Positions 20,000 through 31,000 of a DNA stretch of 64,000 nt are shown here, piece by piece. The stretch covers positions 6,422,979 through 6,486,978 of the forward strand of contig NC_079418.1 in the NCBI RefSeq assembly GCF_026213295.1. The letters run 5' to 3'. Under the pieces are notes generated by a model, which was given only the letters and a program-made list of their open reading frames with translations, did not search any database and was not told the origin of the DNA. The first letter of the stretch is position 1. Each line of letters begins with the position of its first letter. This DNA comes from Gadus chalcogrammus (lineage: Eukaryota > Chordata > Actinopteri > Gadiformes > Gadidae). The translations under genes were made by a program, and so were the position numbers.

Positions 20000-21633
20000 C
20001 CCACCCTCCCTCCCTCCTCCCCCCAGTCCCGTGCTACAAGCGCTGTAAGCAGATGGAGTATTGTGACGAGCTGGAGGCAATCATCGAGGAGGACGATGGG
20101 GACGGAGGCTGGGTGGACACCTACCACAACGCAGGTGACCCCTTCACCCACCCGTCACCTCCAACCTCCGTACATTAATTGCCAGGACGTACCTCAAACA
20201 ATAATTGTACATTAAGTGCCGGGATGTAAAAACATACATTAAGTGCGTACATTAAGCGACAGGACGTACAAACATACAATAAGTGTGTACATTAAGTGCC
20301 AGGACGTACAAACATACAATGAGTGCGTACATTAAGCGCCAGGACGATAAGAACAGATTGTTTTCGCTCTTCTTATTGAGAGTGAAGTTCTGACTCAGGC
20401 CACAGGGTAGCACTGTTGATGCGTTGAACTGGAGCGATTCTCGTCAGCGTCGACGTGTCTTGAGTAATTTTCTCGTCTCTACCGCAGGTTTGCTTGGGGT
20501 CACGGATGCTGTCAGAGACATCTCACTGGAAAATAAGGTATGCTTTAGTTTAAAAACATTTCCCTGAAGACAATTTGTATAAAATAACATGTACAATGTA
20601 CATTCATATTTTAGACTCCCTCGCTTCCGACATTCAAATCCCGTCTTAAGACCTACCTCTTTTCCCAAGCCCATGACCTCCCCTACCCATAACCACCTCC
20701 ATCCCTATCTATTTTCACACTCCTCCTCCTTGCTTCTGTTCTCTGTTGGGCTGTCTTCAACTTGTCCCCCCTGATTGTCATCACCCTTTTCGTGTTTATG
20801 TCTACGTCACTGTAAGTGTCTTTGGGTCGTTGAAAAGCGCTATACAATATGTATGAATTTTTATTATTATTATTACATTTAGTCTAGTCTATTAATCCTA
20901 GCCCTAACCATAGAAAATAAAATATAAATTCAAAATCAATATTCTGTATTGATTTAGACTATAACCTTAACCCTAGAAAATAAAATGTAAATTCAAAATC
21001 AATATTCTGTATTTAATCTAGTCTATAACCCTAACCATGGAAAATAAAATGTAAATTCTTAATTAATATTCTGTATTTATTCTTGACACCGGGTTTCTAA
21101 AAAGTGATCTTGTTATTTGTAAATTAACTAAAAAGTTAGCTATTTACAACGAATTACTCCAAATAAATGCTAATCAAATCAAGTCAATAAATGTATTAAC
21201 TTAAATCGATCAATAAGCCCCCATTGACTTGTCATAACAAGGTCAAATGTCATAGCCGGAGTCGTACAGTCGGGCGATTTGTAAAGTACCCCTTCCCTCA
21301 GGACAACCAGAACGTGAAGCTCGGGGGCCATGGCAACGGAGGCGGCGACGATGACGACGATGACGAGGAGGAAGACGGGGAGGCGGCCGATATGGAAGGT
21401 ACTTCGGAGTTTCTGCGTTTTGTCGGACGATGTTCGGGTTTTTTTTATTACGTAATCCTTAGAGTCTTTGACCCTTGACCCTCTATGTATTTACTTTTAT
21501 TTTTGTCCGCAGAGTATGAGGAGAGCGGTCTGTTGGAAACGGACGAAGTACGTATAAATAACCTTTCGCACAAAACAGATCGGGTCTTGTCACAGTCGTC
21601 ATTGTGAGTGCACTTAATTGGTTGAAAAAAAAT

Positions 21634-21686
<53 letters not shown>

Positions 21687-24600
21687 TCCCCCCCTCCAGG
21701 CGACGTTGGACATGAGCAAAATGGCAGACTCCTTCAAAGCCAAAATGGACACCGGTGGTGAGGACGCCATCCTGCAGACCCGGACATACGACCTCTACAT
21801 CACCTACGACAAATACTACCAGACCCCGCGGCTCTGGCTGTTCGGCTACGACGAGGTATGCTAATGCTAACTCCACTAACGGTCCGCTTAGCCCCGGAGG
21901 TAGAGCGGGTAGGCTGGTAACCTGAAGGTTGCTAGTTCCAGATGCTCCTGACCAGCTGGCTGTTGCCCTGAGGGGTTAATGTGTGCATGAGTGAATGAAT
22001 TGTTGTAAGTCCCTGAGTCCCTCTCCTCCTCCTCCTCCAGGACCGACAGCCCCTTACGGTGGACCAGATGTATGAGGACATCAGCCAGGACCACGTAAAG
22101 AAGACGGTGACCATCGAGAACCACCCCAACCTGCCCCCCCCTGCCATGTGCTCCGTCCACCCTTGCAGGTCAGGGCGAGCGAAACCACCTGTTTAGGGCT
22201 GACTATGATCCCACGTTCACGCAACGCAAGGGGGTTATGGACCCCTTATGTCCTTGCGGACCCTCCTTGCGTCCACCGCAAGGGCCTGCCGTGCGCCTCC
22301 CAAAAATGATAACATTGCGTCGAATACGCAGCCGCTAGGGCTGTGATTGGTCCGTCCGGTAATACTCTTTGCATGTAAAAAATCAAAGGCAAAACATGTG
22401 ACTTTTGCCTTCATAGCCGTAACCTTTTTTTTCACTCGCTAGTAAAAAGTCATCATAGACTTTGAATGTAAGGACCAGAATGGACAACGACGACCAACTA
22501 GCAACCTATCTCCTGTTTTTGTTGCACATTGTTTGAGTCGTATTCAGCTTTCATGTTTTTAGAATCCATACCATATTCAAAACTTCTAGTAGTAGACCAA
22601 TTGTAAAGTAATAGCATGCACAGACAAAGACCAACTATTTGTTCTGTCTTTCTGTCTTTTGTTCCGTTTATCAGGCGTTTATCACACGCTTTTATCCTAA
22701 GTAAATTAAAATAACTCCATTTGTCAGAAGAAAGAGAAACAATCTCTGTCGGTAGATTAAGGATGTTCATAGAACCAAGTGCCAAGCACTAACAATCACT
22801 TGGTTAACCCATTCCCTGTAGACAACACAGATAGCTAGGATAAAATGCTAAACGATGCTAAGTACTGTTTTTAAGTGCCAGGACGAGCAACATACAATAA
22901 GTGCGTACATTGAGTTCCAGAGTCCCTGTTTCTTTACGTGCAAGAGACTCAAGTCTGGAGAAGAAGTCACATGTTTCTTTGAACATCCTTACTGTACCGA
23001 CAGCAATATATAGTTGTTTCTCTTTCTTCGGGCAAATGTACTTATTGTAAGTCGTTTTCGGTAAAAGCGTCTGATAAACGCCCTGAATGCAAATATAAAT
23101 GTAATTATTTTTTCAGTGTTGACATTACAACATGTTAATGATCTCTTATTTAACTCTTAACCTTGCTAGAATTTCTTGATCTCGTTCCAGTAATACCGTG
23201 TCCACTCTTTTAGAAACTAGCAATTCCGATCGTATGTTTTGATTGTCCTCTTCCTAGCTTGTCAGAAATGCGTTATGCTCTATGCAACCTCTGAAATATT
23301 TTCATGTGTTAGATTTCAGCTTATTTCTAAGCTGTTCGTATAGACTCTGCGTTGTGAATTATTTTGTCGTAGTAGTAATTCTTGAAGAGGAAATCAAGGC
23401 AACATGACAGGTTTGATCAGAGGGTTGAATCAATGGTTTATTCAAGGATGTAATGCTGCACAGGTACAGACTTAGGTGGAATAGTCTTGTGTAGGGGGGT
23501 GAGGAGCAGTCTCCAGACGTGCTCTTTGGTTGTCGATCCCTCTTCCCACCTAACCAAAGGTTTGGGGCAAATATTATAGGAAAGAAAGCGTGAATAACAA
23601 AAGAACAGATGTTGTGTCTCCCTTGATAAGGTATATGGCCCTGGCTATGTCCCAGACAACCAGGTTGGTTCGTATTTGTGGGGACATAAACAAATGGAGA
23701 AAACACCCTTATCCGTTAGAGAGGCACTGGCCTGTCCCCAGACTAAGAATTGTGAACACAGAGAGACACTAAAAAACAACAACATTCTACACATGTTTCC
23801 CTCCAGACACGCGGAGGTGATGAAGAAGATCATCGAGACCGTGGCGGAAGGCGGTGGGGAGCTCGGAGTCCACATGTATCCCTTGCCTCGCGTGGTCGAC
23901 TCTGCCGTCGGTGTGTGTGTGTGTGTGTGTGAACTAGTGATCGATCAATGTATCGACCGGTATCAGCCGATGTTTGTGTTTTTTACGTCTTTCGGCAAAT
24001 CTTTATTTTTATTTTTAATTATTTTTCCCGGCATGATTTACAGACAGTTAAAGGTCCCATGACATGCTATTTTATGTATTCTTTAATATAGGTATTAGTG
24101 GGCAACTAACACAGTATTCAAAGACGTTCCCGAAATTCACCCGTGGTGCAGAGTTACAGCCACTCCGAGCCAGTCGCACATTGAGCTTCCCCCAAATGCG
24201 CTGTTTTGGCGTCTGTAGCTATAATGCAAATGAGGGGGAGCGAGGCGGGTCAAGGAGGAGGGTGGGGGTGTGGCCCTGAGCAGCTTGCAGCCACGGTACC
24301 ATGCGCTCTGTTTACAGTGGATGTATCGCAATGGCGAGGCGCACACAGCCCTTAGGCGTGTTCTGTAAATATTCTAGGACACACGGGAGTCCTGGAGCTC
24401 TATATCTAAATATTATCATATAGCCTACATAGATATCTATATCATATAATATATATTATCACGGCCAAAAGCTGTGATAATATATAGCCAACCTTAGGGA
24501 CCACCGCCTCCGGCGGTGGTCCCTCAGCGGGGCTCAAGCGGGAGACATTCGCCGCCAACAATCCCTTTCTCCTCCATGTCGTGGTTCATGTTCTTGAGGG

Positions 24601-25926
24601 AGTCAAAGCCAAAGTTCCTTCCCCCCAATTCATTCTCAACCTTGGCTGAGATAACCCCCACTACGAGTCTCGTTGTAGAAATACCAGAGACGAGAGTCCG
24701 ACGTGTTATGTGCCATAACACCAAAAGCAGAACGGTTATGAAAATAACAAGGAAGTGTACAACACTTGCGTTACAGTCCTAGAGCTCTATATCTAAATAA
24801 TATCATATAATACATAGATATCTATATCATATAATACATATTATCACGGCCAAAAGCTGTGTGCGCCTCCAGACGATATTATGAATCACGACTTTGTCTG
24901 GTTCTGCAACGTCTCTGGTTCTTCCACTTTCACATCAATCTGAAGTAGACTGAACCGCAATGCCTGCTGCCGGCGATGGTGCCTCGCGGCAACCGGCGGC
25001 ATGTCGCATTTCATGTACTTCAGCGAGTCAAAGCCAAAGTTCCTTTCCCCCAATTCCTTCTCAACCATGGCTCAGATAACCCCCACTACAGTCTCGTTGT
25101 GGACATACAAAAAACGTCAAAGAACCGACAAGAAACACTTGCGTTACAGTGTGTGTATTCACACACACACACACATGTGGCGCTCGCACGGTCGTGTCTC
25201 ATTGGCGGGCCAACGTCTCTGGGCGGGCCAGGCAGAGCCAGGGGAGGAGCTTAGATGCTTTATGACGACATAAATAAAGACATACCAAATCAGCGCGCTT
25301 GAGCCTCTGTTTTTTCAAAGGCGAGCAGAACTGCTAGTGCTCGTTTTACACCAAACGCAAGTTTTAGCCAGTGGGGGACCATAGGCAGGCTAGGGGAAAT
25401 CATATGTATGTTAGAAAACCTCATAAAATTAGATTTTCATGTCATGGGACCTTTAAATAAATGTTCGATTTTTTAATTGAGACTTGTAACATTTGTTATC
25501 ATCATTGTGTAATTTTTATGATGTAAATTGAGGGAGCGAAGGAAGTATCGGCTCAAGAAAATCTGTATCGGCGAATCGGTCATCGGCTAAGGCTGATGAA
25601 AAGAAATCGGTATCGTTATCGGCCCTAAAAAATCCATATCGGTCGACCGTTGTGAGCCCCTTTTGATTAAAGCGTCTGCTAAACGCCCTGAATACAAACG
25701 TTACTACAGTTGAAACATTTACATTTAGAATCAATCAAACTGTTGTGTGTGGTCGGATATTTATATTAACCAGGGCCATGCTTCCACTAGGTTGAGCGCG
25801 ACGCGATTCAAGTGTTTTTGTCCCTTAACCGACCACGTTCGCAGGTACCTCCTGATCTTCCTCAAGTTCGTGCAGGCGGTCATCCCCACCATAGAGTACG
25901 ACTACACGCGGCACTTCACCATGTAG
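17796..25926 (+). CDS. atg3: ATG3, autophagy E2-like conjugating enzyme, 319 aa
   Basis: Twelve exons: 17796-17867, 18616-18657, 18764-18813, 19640-19710, 20027-20134, 20488-20537, 21302-21398, 21513-21547, 21700-21855, 22041-22168, 23807-23875, 25845-25926. All junctions are GT/AG, phases agree, total 960 nt (319 aa; human 314). ATG3 moves LC3/GABARAP from ATG7 to phosphatidylethanolamine. Exon 1 alone encodes the N-terminal amphipathic helix ([20 protein letters not shown]) known to sense curved membrane. Other landmarks: [20 protein letters not shown], an acidic flexible region ([20 protein letters not shown]) slightly longer than in mammals, [35 protein letters not shown], and the catalytic HPC motif with Cys at residue 269 (human Cys264). 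The C-terminus ends YDYTRHFTM. No frame damage, so the gene is intact. Intron 11 is enlarged by transposons. Confidence 0.98.
17906..17997. repeat. (AC)n microsatellite in atg3 intron 1
   Basis: About 45 uninterrupted AC units 38 bp after the first donor. More AC/TGTCAAAACAT repeats continue to 18560, with another pure run at about 18383-18457. Confidence 0.95.
18000..18560. repeat. AC-rich minisatellite with CTGTCAAAACATACAC units
   Basis: Repeated units of ACACACTGTCAAAACATACA and ACTAATGTAACACA type fill the rest of atg3 intron 1, including a pure (AC)n at 18383-18457. No exon or promoter signal is seen. Confidence 0.9.
18840..18985. repeat. GGTCTGTGGACCTTCTCTGAGGTAGA-type minisatellite
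   Basis: Two to three units of about 55 bp containing GTGGACCTTCTCTG and GTCTAGGAGG in atg3 intron 3. Confidence 0.75.
19401..19480. repeat. (AC)n microsatellite
   Basis: About 40 AC units in atg3 intron 3. The rest of the 19000-19640 intron shows nothing recognisable. Confidence 0.95.
19951..19994. repeat. (CT)n forming the polypyrimidine tract of atg3 exon 5
   Basis: The (CT)n run ends 33 bp before the exon at 20027 and merges with its polypyrimidine tract. The same arrangement occurs before exon 9 ((CT)n at about 21639-21676, exon at 21700). Confidence 0.85.
20600..20880 (+). mobile_element. 3' tail of an L2/CR1-like LINE
   Basis: Contains TTCAAATCCCGTCTTAAGAC and ends GTTGAAAAGCGCTATACAAT followed by (ATT)n. 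A GAAAAGCGCTATA tail with ATT repeats is typical of fish L2-type retrotransposons and SINEs that share their tails. It sits in atg3 intron 6. No target duplication was resolved. Confidence 0.65.
21890..22020 (+). mobile_element. Partial tRNA-related SINE
   Basis: Matches the SINE at 62408: TAGAGCGGGTAGGCTGGTAA, then CCTGAAGGTTGCTAGTTC and GACCAGCTGGCTGTTGCCCT. The B-box region is damaged and part of the middle is deleted. Located in atg3 intron 9, ending about 20 bp before exon 10. Confidence 0.65.
22200..23800. other. Large atg3 intron 10 with repeat fragments and a possible old LTR
   Basis: 22200-22500 shows a pair of inverted segments rich in CGCAAGG. 22860-23100 is a member of the GTACGTCCTGGCACTTAATG repeat family. 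About 23370-23795, read on the minus strand, has a promoter-to-AATAAA layout (CCTTGAATAAACCATTG followed by a short downstream part) that resembles a solitary LTR, but no clean TG...CA ends or target duplication were found. Confidence 0.4.
23937..25655. mobile_element. Degraded element with CGACCGATAT-type ends, host of a nested copy
   Basis: Sequence just outside the element at 24048-25456 begins with ATCGACCGGTATCAGCCGAT and ends near ATATCGGTCGACCGTTG, roughly reverse complements. It resembles the hAT MITE family at 36850-37512. The younger element at 24048-25456 is inserted inside it, in atg3 intron 11. Confidence 0.45.
24048..25456. mobile_element. 1.4-kb inverted-repeat element, copy 1 (TTAAAGGTCCCATGACA termini)
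   Basis: Left end TTAAAGGTCCCATGACATGC and right end GCATGT-like CATGTCATGGGACCTTTAA are reverse complements. The interior has recurring blocks (ATATTATCACGGCCAAAAGC; GGAGTCAAAGCCAAAGTTCC) also found in copy 2 at 32085-34293. No transposase frame is evident. In atg3 intron 11. Confidence 0.8.
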
Positions 25927-26241
25927 CGCCCAGCGGTGACCCCCCATGGCCCCCAATGCCCGCAGGATCTAGCTAGCAAAACAAGGAGTGTGTCGGGAGA
26001 AGTCTGCCCCCCAGTCTCCAGGATTTGGTGCTGAAGGAGTTTGCGTCTCGGGTGATGACTTTGTGGAGTGAAGGGGGGCTGACTCTTCTGAATCGGGGGA
26101 ACTTTGACAAGCAACGAGCGACATTCGTTTTGCTGACCAATAGTGTCGTGTTGTGGCATTTTGTTGTTTACTTGTTTTTCTATGTTCAGATTTAATCTTG
26201 ATTTCTGCTGGTTTAGCATCGATTTTGTTCAACATAATAAA
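25926..26241 (+). terminator. atg3 3' UTR and polyadenylation signal
   Basis: AATAAA within CATAATAAAACAAAG at about 26236 is the first canonical signal after the stop codon at 25924-25926, giving a 3' UTR of about 330 nt. Later AATAAA strings at about 27372 and 27593 could serve longer forms. Confidence 0.6.
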
Positions 26242-26354
26242 ACAAAGGCCCTCTCCAGAAACTTTAAAATGCTATGTATATTAAGGACTAATATAATCAT
26301 ACAGTTATCCCTGTGGGCGGGGCTTGAGTCTATCCATCCCTCAGATTTGTCGCA

Positions 26355-26490
26355 AACTAATCCAGAGCATGCCCATTGGCCACAGCTTTCCAACAGTCAC
26401 CTATAACCACTAATACTATCTTAACAATAATACATGAAATATATTGATATCGAACATCACCGCACAAACTGAATACCAAGTCAACCGTTA
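26355..26490. repeat. Interspersed repeat, copy A
   Basis: CATTGGCCACAGCTTTCCAA, CACCTATAACCACTAATACT and CTTAACAATAATACATG are found again as reverse complement at 29755-29885. The pair is about 3.4 kb apart in inverted orientation on both sides of slc19a2 exon 1. Confidence 0.7.
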
Positions 26491-26879
26491 CATGGGGCTT
26501 CTGAACCAAATCACATTGTGTGTTGGTGTTGGTTTAACCCCAGAAGGGTCGTTTAAACGTCATCCATAGTGGTTGCTCTCAGCCTGGAACTCATCAAAGC
26601 TGGAGTGGTTACGTTTGGTTGTCATGCCGACTGTCTTAAAGCTTCGTTCTTCTGAATGTGTCTCTGTCCGATCTCTTTCTGTCCGACGTCGGGGATCTCG
26701 CTATCGTCCCCTCCATCCTCTCCTTCGTTTCTTCCAGGGAAATATTTGTGTTTACATGGTTTGGGGTGTCTCCTCCAGTTCTGAATTTCCTTCCTTGCTT
26801 CTTGCTCGTTTTAGTTAAACTCTGCGTCCCGGCTGAAGTGTAACAACGTCCCAAACCAAACGCAGTCGTCGGTTACTGT

Positions 26880-27180
26880 CCCGTCGGGACACACCACTCT
26901 TCTCTCTTTTCTCTCTCCCTCTCTCTCCTCCTTCTCTCCACCTTCCTTCCTTCCCTCCCTCGCTCTCTCCTTTCCTCCCTCTCTCTCTCTTCCGTTCCTT
27001 CCCTCCCTCTCTTCTTCCTTCCTTCCTTCCTTTCCTCTCCACCTTCCCTCTCTTTCTCTCCCCCTTTCTTCCCCCGTCTCTCTCTCTCTCTCTCCTTCCT
27101 TCCTTCCTTCTTTCCTTCCCTCCCTCCCTCCCTCCCTCCTCCATCTCCCCATTATTCCCTCTCCCCTTCATCTCAAAGGG
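26880..27180. repeat. CT/TTCC-rich polypyrimidine tract
   Basis: About 300 bp almost entirely C/T with (CTTC)n and (CCCT)n blocks. Intergenic between atg3 and slc19a2. Confidence 0.9.
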
Positions 27181-28020
27181 GTTGACGGTGCAATTCCCTG
27201 ACCCAATACACAGTACTATCTATACTCCTGGCTGCTGACTGAACGCCCCATCACCTGGTTCTATCGGCTCAATCCTTGTAAATTATACTCTGTGCTGCCC
27301 CCCCCCTCCCCTCTCTATATCTATAAGGTTGGCTGTTAACAGCCGATCGTTTTAAAGTTATGTACATTTATCAATAAATATTTCTCCAAATACCGCCGGT
27401 GTCATGTGTTTTTGATTTGATTTGATTTTGATAGTGAATGCTAATTAGCATGATATTATTGTTATGATTATGGTTCTAAATGCGAAGAAGGATCCCAAAT
27501 ATTTTTGTGTAAAACTTTGAATATAAGCTGTACTTGATTTTGAACAACATTAACTATTTGTGGCTGTTTGCTTTGCTTTTTGAAGCCTCTGCAATAAAAA
27601 AAACTTTGAAGTTCCATTATGTTTGATATATTTTAAGGATATTTTATATAATATTCAAATATTTTGCCTGGAAACTGGTCAATTGTTACCCTTACAAAAT
27701 AGGAGGGTAAAATATGTGGTAATATTATATTACACTGGGGAACATTCATTAATATAGATACTCTTTTTGACCTCCCTTGACTCAACCCTGTACTTCCACG
27801 GCTCTGTCTGAACCCAAACAACGCACCCACACCACCCCGCCCTCTGATAGGCTGAACTCCCTCATGTCGTCATCCCCTTGCGACGCCCCCTCCGGACAGT
27901 TACCAGTACCAAAGACGTAGCCATCCATGGTAGCACACCCAGATGCCTTTCACCACAGCGCTACGGCCGGTGTAGTATGTGGAGGTCGAGGACACCGTCA
28001 GGTCTGTGCTGTACCCCGTC
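27180..28020. promoter_or_regulatory. Intergenic region and presumed slc19a2 promoter
   Basis: Mostly AT-rich without exons up to about 27770. Then a GC-richer segment holds CCACCCCGCCCTCTGATAGG, an Sp1-like GC box, about 185 bp upstream of the slc19a2 ATG. No TATA box is obvious. Promoter assignment is by position only. Confidence 0.3.
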
Positions 28021-31000
28021 ATGTCGGAGCTCTTCCCCACCCTCCTGCTGTGCCTGTACGGGTTCTTCTCTAACCTCAGACCCTCGGAGCCCTTCCTGAC
28101 ACATTTCCTCCTGGGTCCCGAGAAGAACCTCACGGAGACGCAGGTACGACGGGTCTAATTAAAGCTCTATTACTTCTTCAATTACAGAAGTGATGTTGGT
28201 AATAATGCGGTAATACAGGTGTGTCTATGTCTAATTTATATATGATACTACATTGTAGTATTAGGCTGTTATGATACTACTATAGTATTTACATTGTATG
28301 CTGTTAGTATACAATGTAAACAGTATTATGCTACTACTATTGACATTTTAGGATTCTGTTATTACAGTACTATTCATATTGTAGTATTATGATACTACTA
28401 TTTAAATTGTAGTGTTATGATACTACTATTCACATTTTAGTATCATGCTGTTATGAGACTACTATAGTATTTGCATTGTAGTTTTATTCTGTTACGATAC
28501 TAATATTTACATTGTAGTTTAATGCTTTATTATGATACTGGCCAAACCAGTGGCACTGTCAAACAGTGCCTTTTGGTCACGTTGTGGTTTTAGTGGGACT
28601 CAGTTTTGTGAATCGCATTATCCTGCAAGGAATGCCTTTGAGAAAAAGGTTTAATCTGAGTTAATCTGAAAATAATTGTTCCGGCTGTCAAGTGAGTCAG
28701 TGAGTTAATGCCTTGAGACTTTAGCACTACATTTGAGAAATCCTTCAACTTTTTGTTCCAAAAAAAATGTGAACTACTTATCTATCTATGATAGACCATA
28801 TAAATGAATCGGGTCGAATTGAACACCTGCTACAATAAACCATTTGGCAGGTAAATAAAAAACAAGGTTACCTTAGGTAGAGCCCGACCGATGCCGATTC
28901 TGATATATTGGCCTTTATTCTATAAACAAATATATATATCTCATAGTGTTTGTAAAGTTTTCAAAGATATCACAGATTGATCAGAAACGGCTTATGTTTT
29001 TGCCGATATGAAAACTTTAGAATTGATGTAAGTTGATTAACCTGATGGTTAGTGAGGTCCCCCCTTCACTTTAGGCGTCTTTGAGTGTTATTAATTATTA
29101 TTATTCTTCATGTTTAACCTCTGTTTTCCTTTTATTCCTAGTCTGTTTTGCATAGTTTTGAATGATGACTATATGCTCTGTAAGGTGACCTTGGGTGTCT
29201 TGAAAGGCGCCTCTAAATTAAATGTATTATTATTATTATTATTATTAACCTAAAGTTTTTATATCGGCAAACGCATACAACCGATCTGTGATCGGCCGAT
29301 TAAACAGATCAACCAATAAATCGGTGGGACTCTTAAAGTTTCGGTCCCTCCTCCCCCTACAGGTGGTGAATGAGATCTACCCGGTGTGGACATACTCCTA
29401 CCTCGCCCTCCTCTTCCCGGTCTTCCTCGCTACGGACTACCTCCGCTACAAGCCCGTCCTCATCCTCCAGGCAGCCAGCTTTGTGGCCACGTATGCGGTC
29501 CTGGTCTGGGGCCGCGGGGTGCCCGCTATGCAGGTCCTGGAGCTGGCCTTCGGCCTGGCCTCGGCCACCGACGTGGCCTACTACAGCTACATCTACAGCG
29601 TGGTGCGTGAGGGGAATACTAGACCACGTCAATTGTTTCTGTGTAACTACTAATATGGATGAAAGAAGATGTTTAAACGACCCCTCTAGGGTGAAACCAC
29701 CACCAACACACAATGTAATTTGGTTCAGAAGCCCCTCGTAACATCTGACTTAGTATTCAGTTTGTGGGGTGATGTTTTTTGTATCAATATATTTTCTGTA
29801 TTATTGTTAAGATAGTATTAGTGGTTATAGGTGACCAATGGAAAGCTGTGGCCAATGGACATGCTCCGTATTAGTTTGCGTTGGAATAAAAAGTCATCCT
29901 AATTTATAACAATTAGGGTGGTATGTTTAAGTAATGAACGTACAATAACATACAACAATCATAAAACAAACATACAATAGTCCGAGGCATAACATACAAA
30001 CATCCGAGGCCTCAGATGTCAGTTCGCCCTAGCTCCGCAAGGAGAAGTCCAAAGCATGGGCAAAAGCAAGGACTTCTCATGCAGTGTTGCCAGGATGCTG
30101 AGAACAGCTCTGCCCCCCAATAAAACGATAGTATTGGTTAACCCGATGGTAAACTACAGATGAGGCTCCTCAGGATGTCATAAAGGGAAGGTCGTAGCCG
30201 TGCCCTATCTGTTGGAAACCCTGGCCTCTCGACCTTCCCGAGGGGTCAGGAAAACAGGCACATACCAACAAAGGGCAGCTAGAGAAACAGAATGTGAGAA
30301 TATCATTAAAAGTAAATTAAATTACAACAAACACAATCATCCGAGGCTGTATTATTCACTAAACAAGCAATAAATCATTCGATAATAATATTATAGAATA
30401 ATTTATTGCTTGTTTAGTGAATAATACAGCCTAGGATTATAGAGAGAGTAGTTTATATATTGACTGCTTCCAATGTCGTGTTGGTCATATTATATGACCA
30501 ACACGACATTGGAAGTAGTCAATATATAAACTGCTCTTTCCTTTAGGCCAGGCCTGTGTTGAGATAAATTGATGCATGAATTGATATTGTTAAATCTTTA
30601 TTTGACGATTGACTTACTAAATGGTTAAAAAAAGAATGAATAAAAAATAAACAAGAATCTTACTGATGTCAGTTACAGTAACAAATTACTTTTTTCTTTT
30701 TTAATCGCAGACTTTGTGATTTGCAAATGGCGTTCTATTACATCGGTACGTTGGTTTGAATTCGATTAATCGCTCCGCTCTAATTCCAGGTGCCGCCGGC
30801 AAGCTACCAGCGTGTGACGGGGTTCTGCCGCGGTGCCACCCTGCTGGGTTCGGCGGCGGGCTCGCTCAGCGGCCAGCTGCTGGTGTCACTGGCGGCCGTC
30901 AGGCTGCGGCGTCTGGTCGAGGCCACGCTCGCCGCCGCCGTGGTGGCGTTCACGGTGCCGTGGTTCCTGCCCATGCCCGGGAGGAGTCTGTTCTTCCACC

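Noticed and set aside
23370..23795. Solitary retroviral-type LTR on the minus strand
   Set aside because: It has a TATA-poor promoter-like part and AATAAA but no clear terminal TG/CA pair or target duplication, so it was mentioned only as a possibility within the intron entry.
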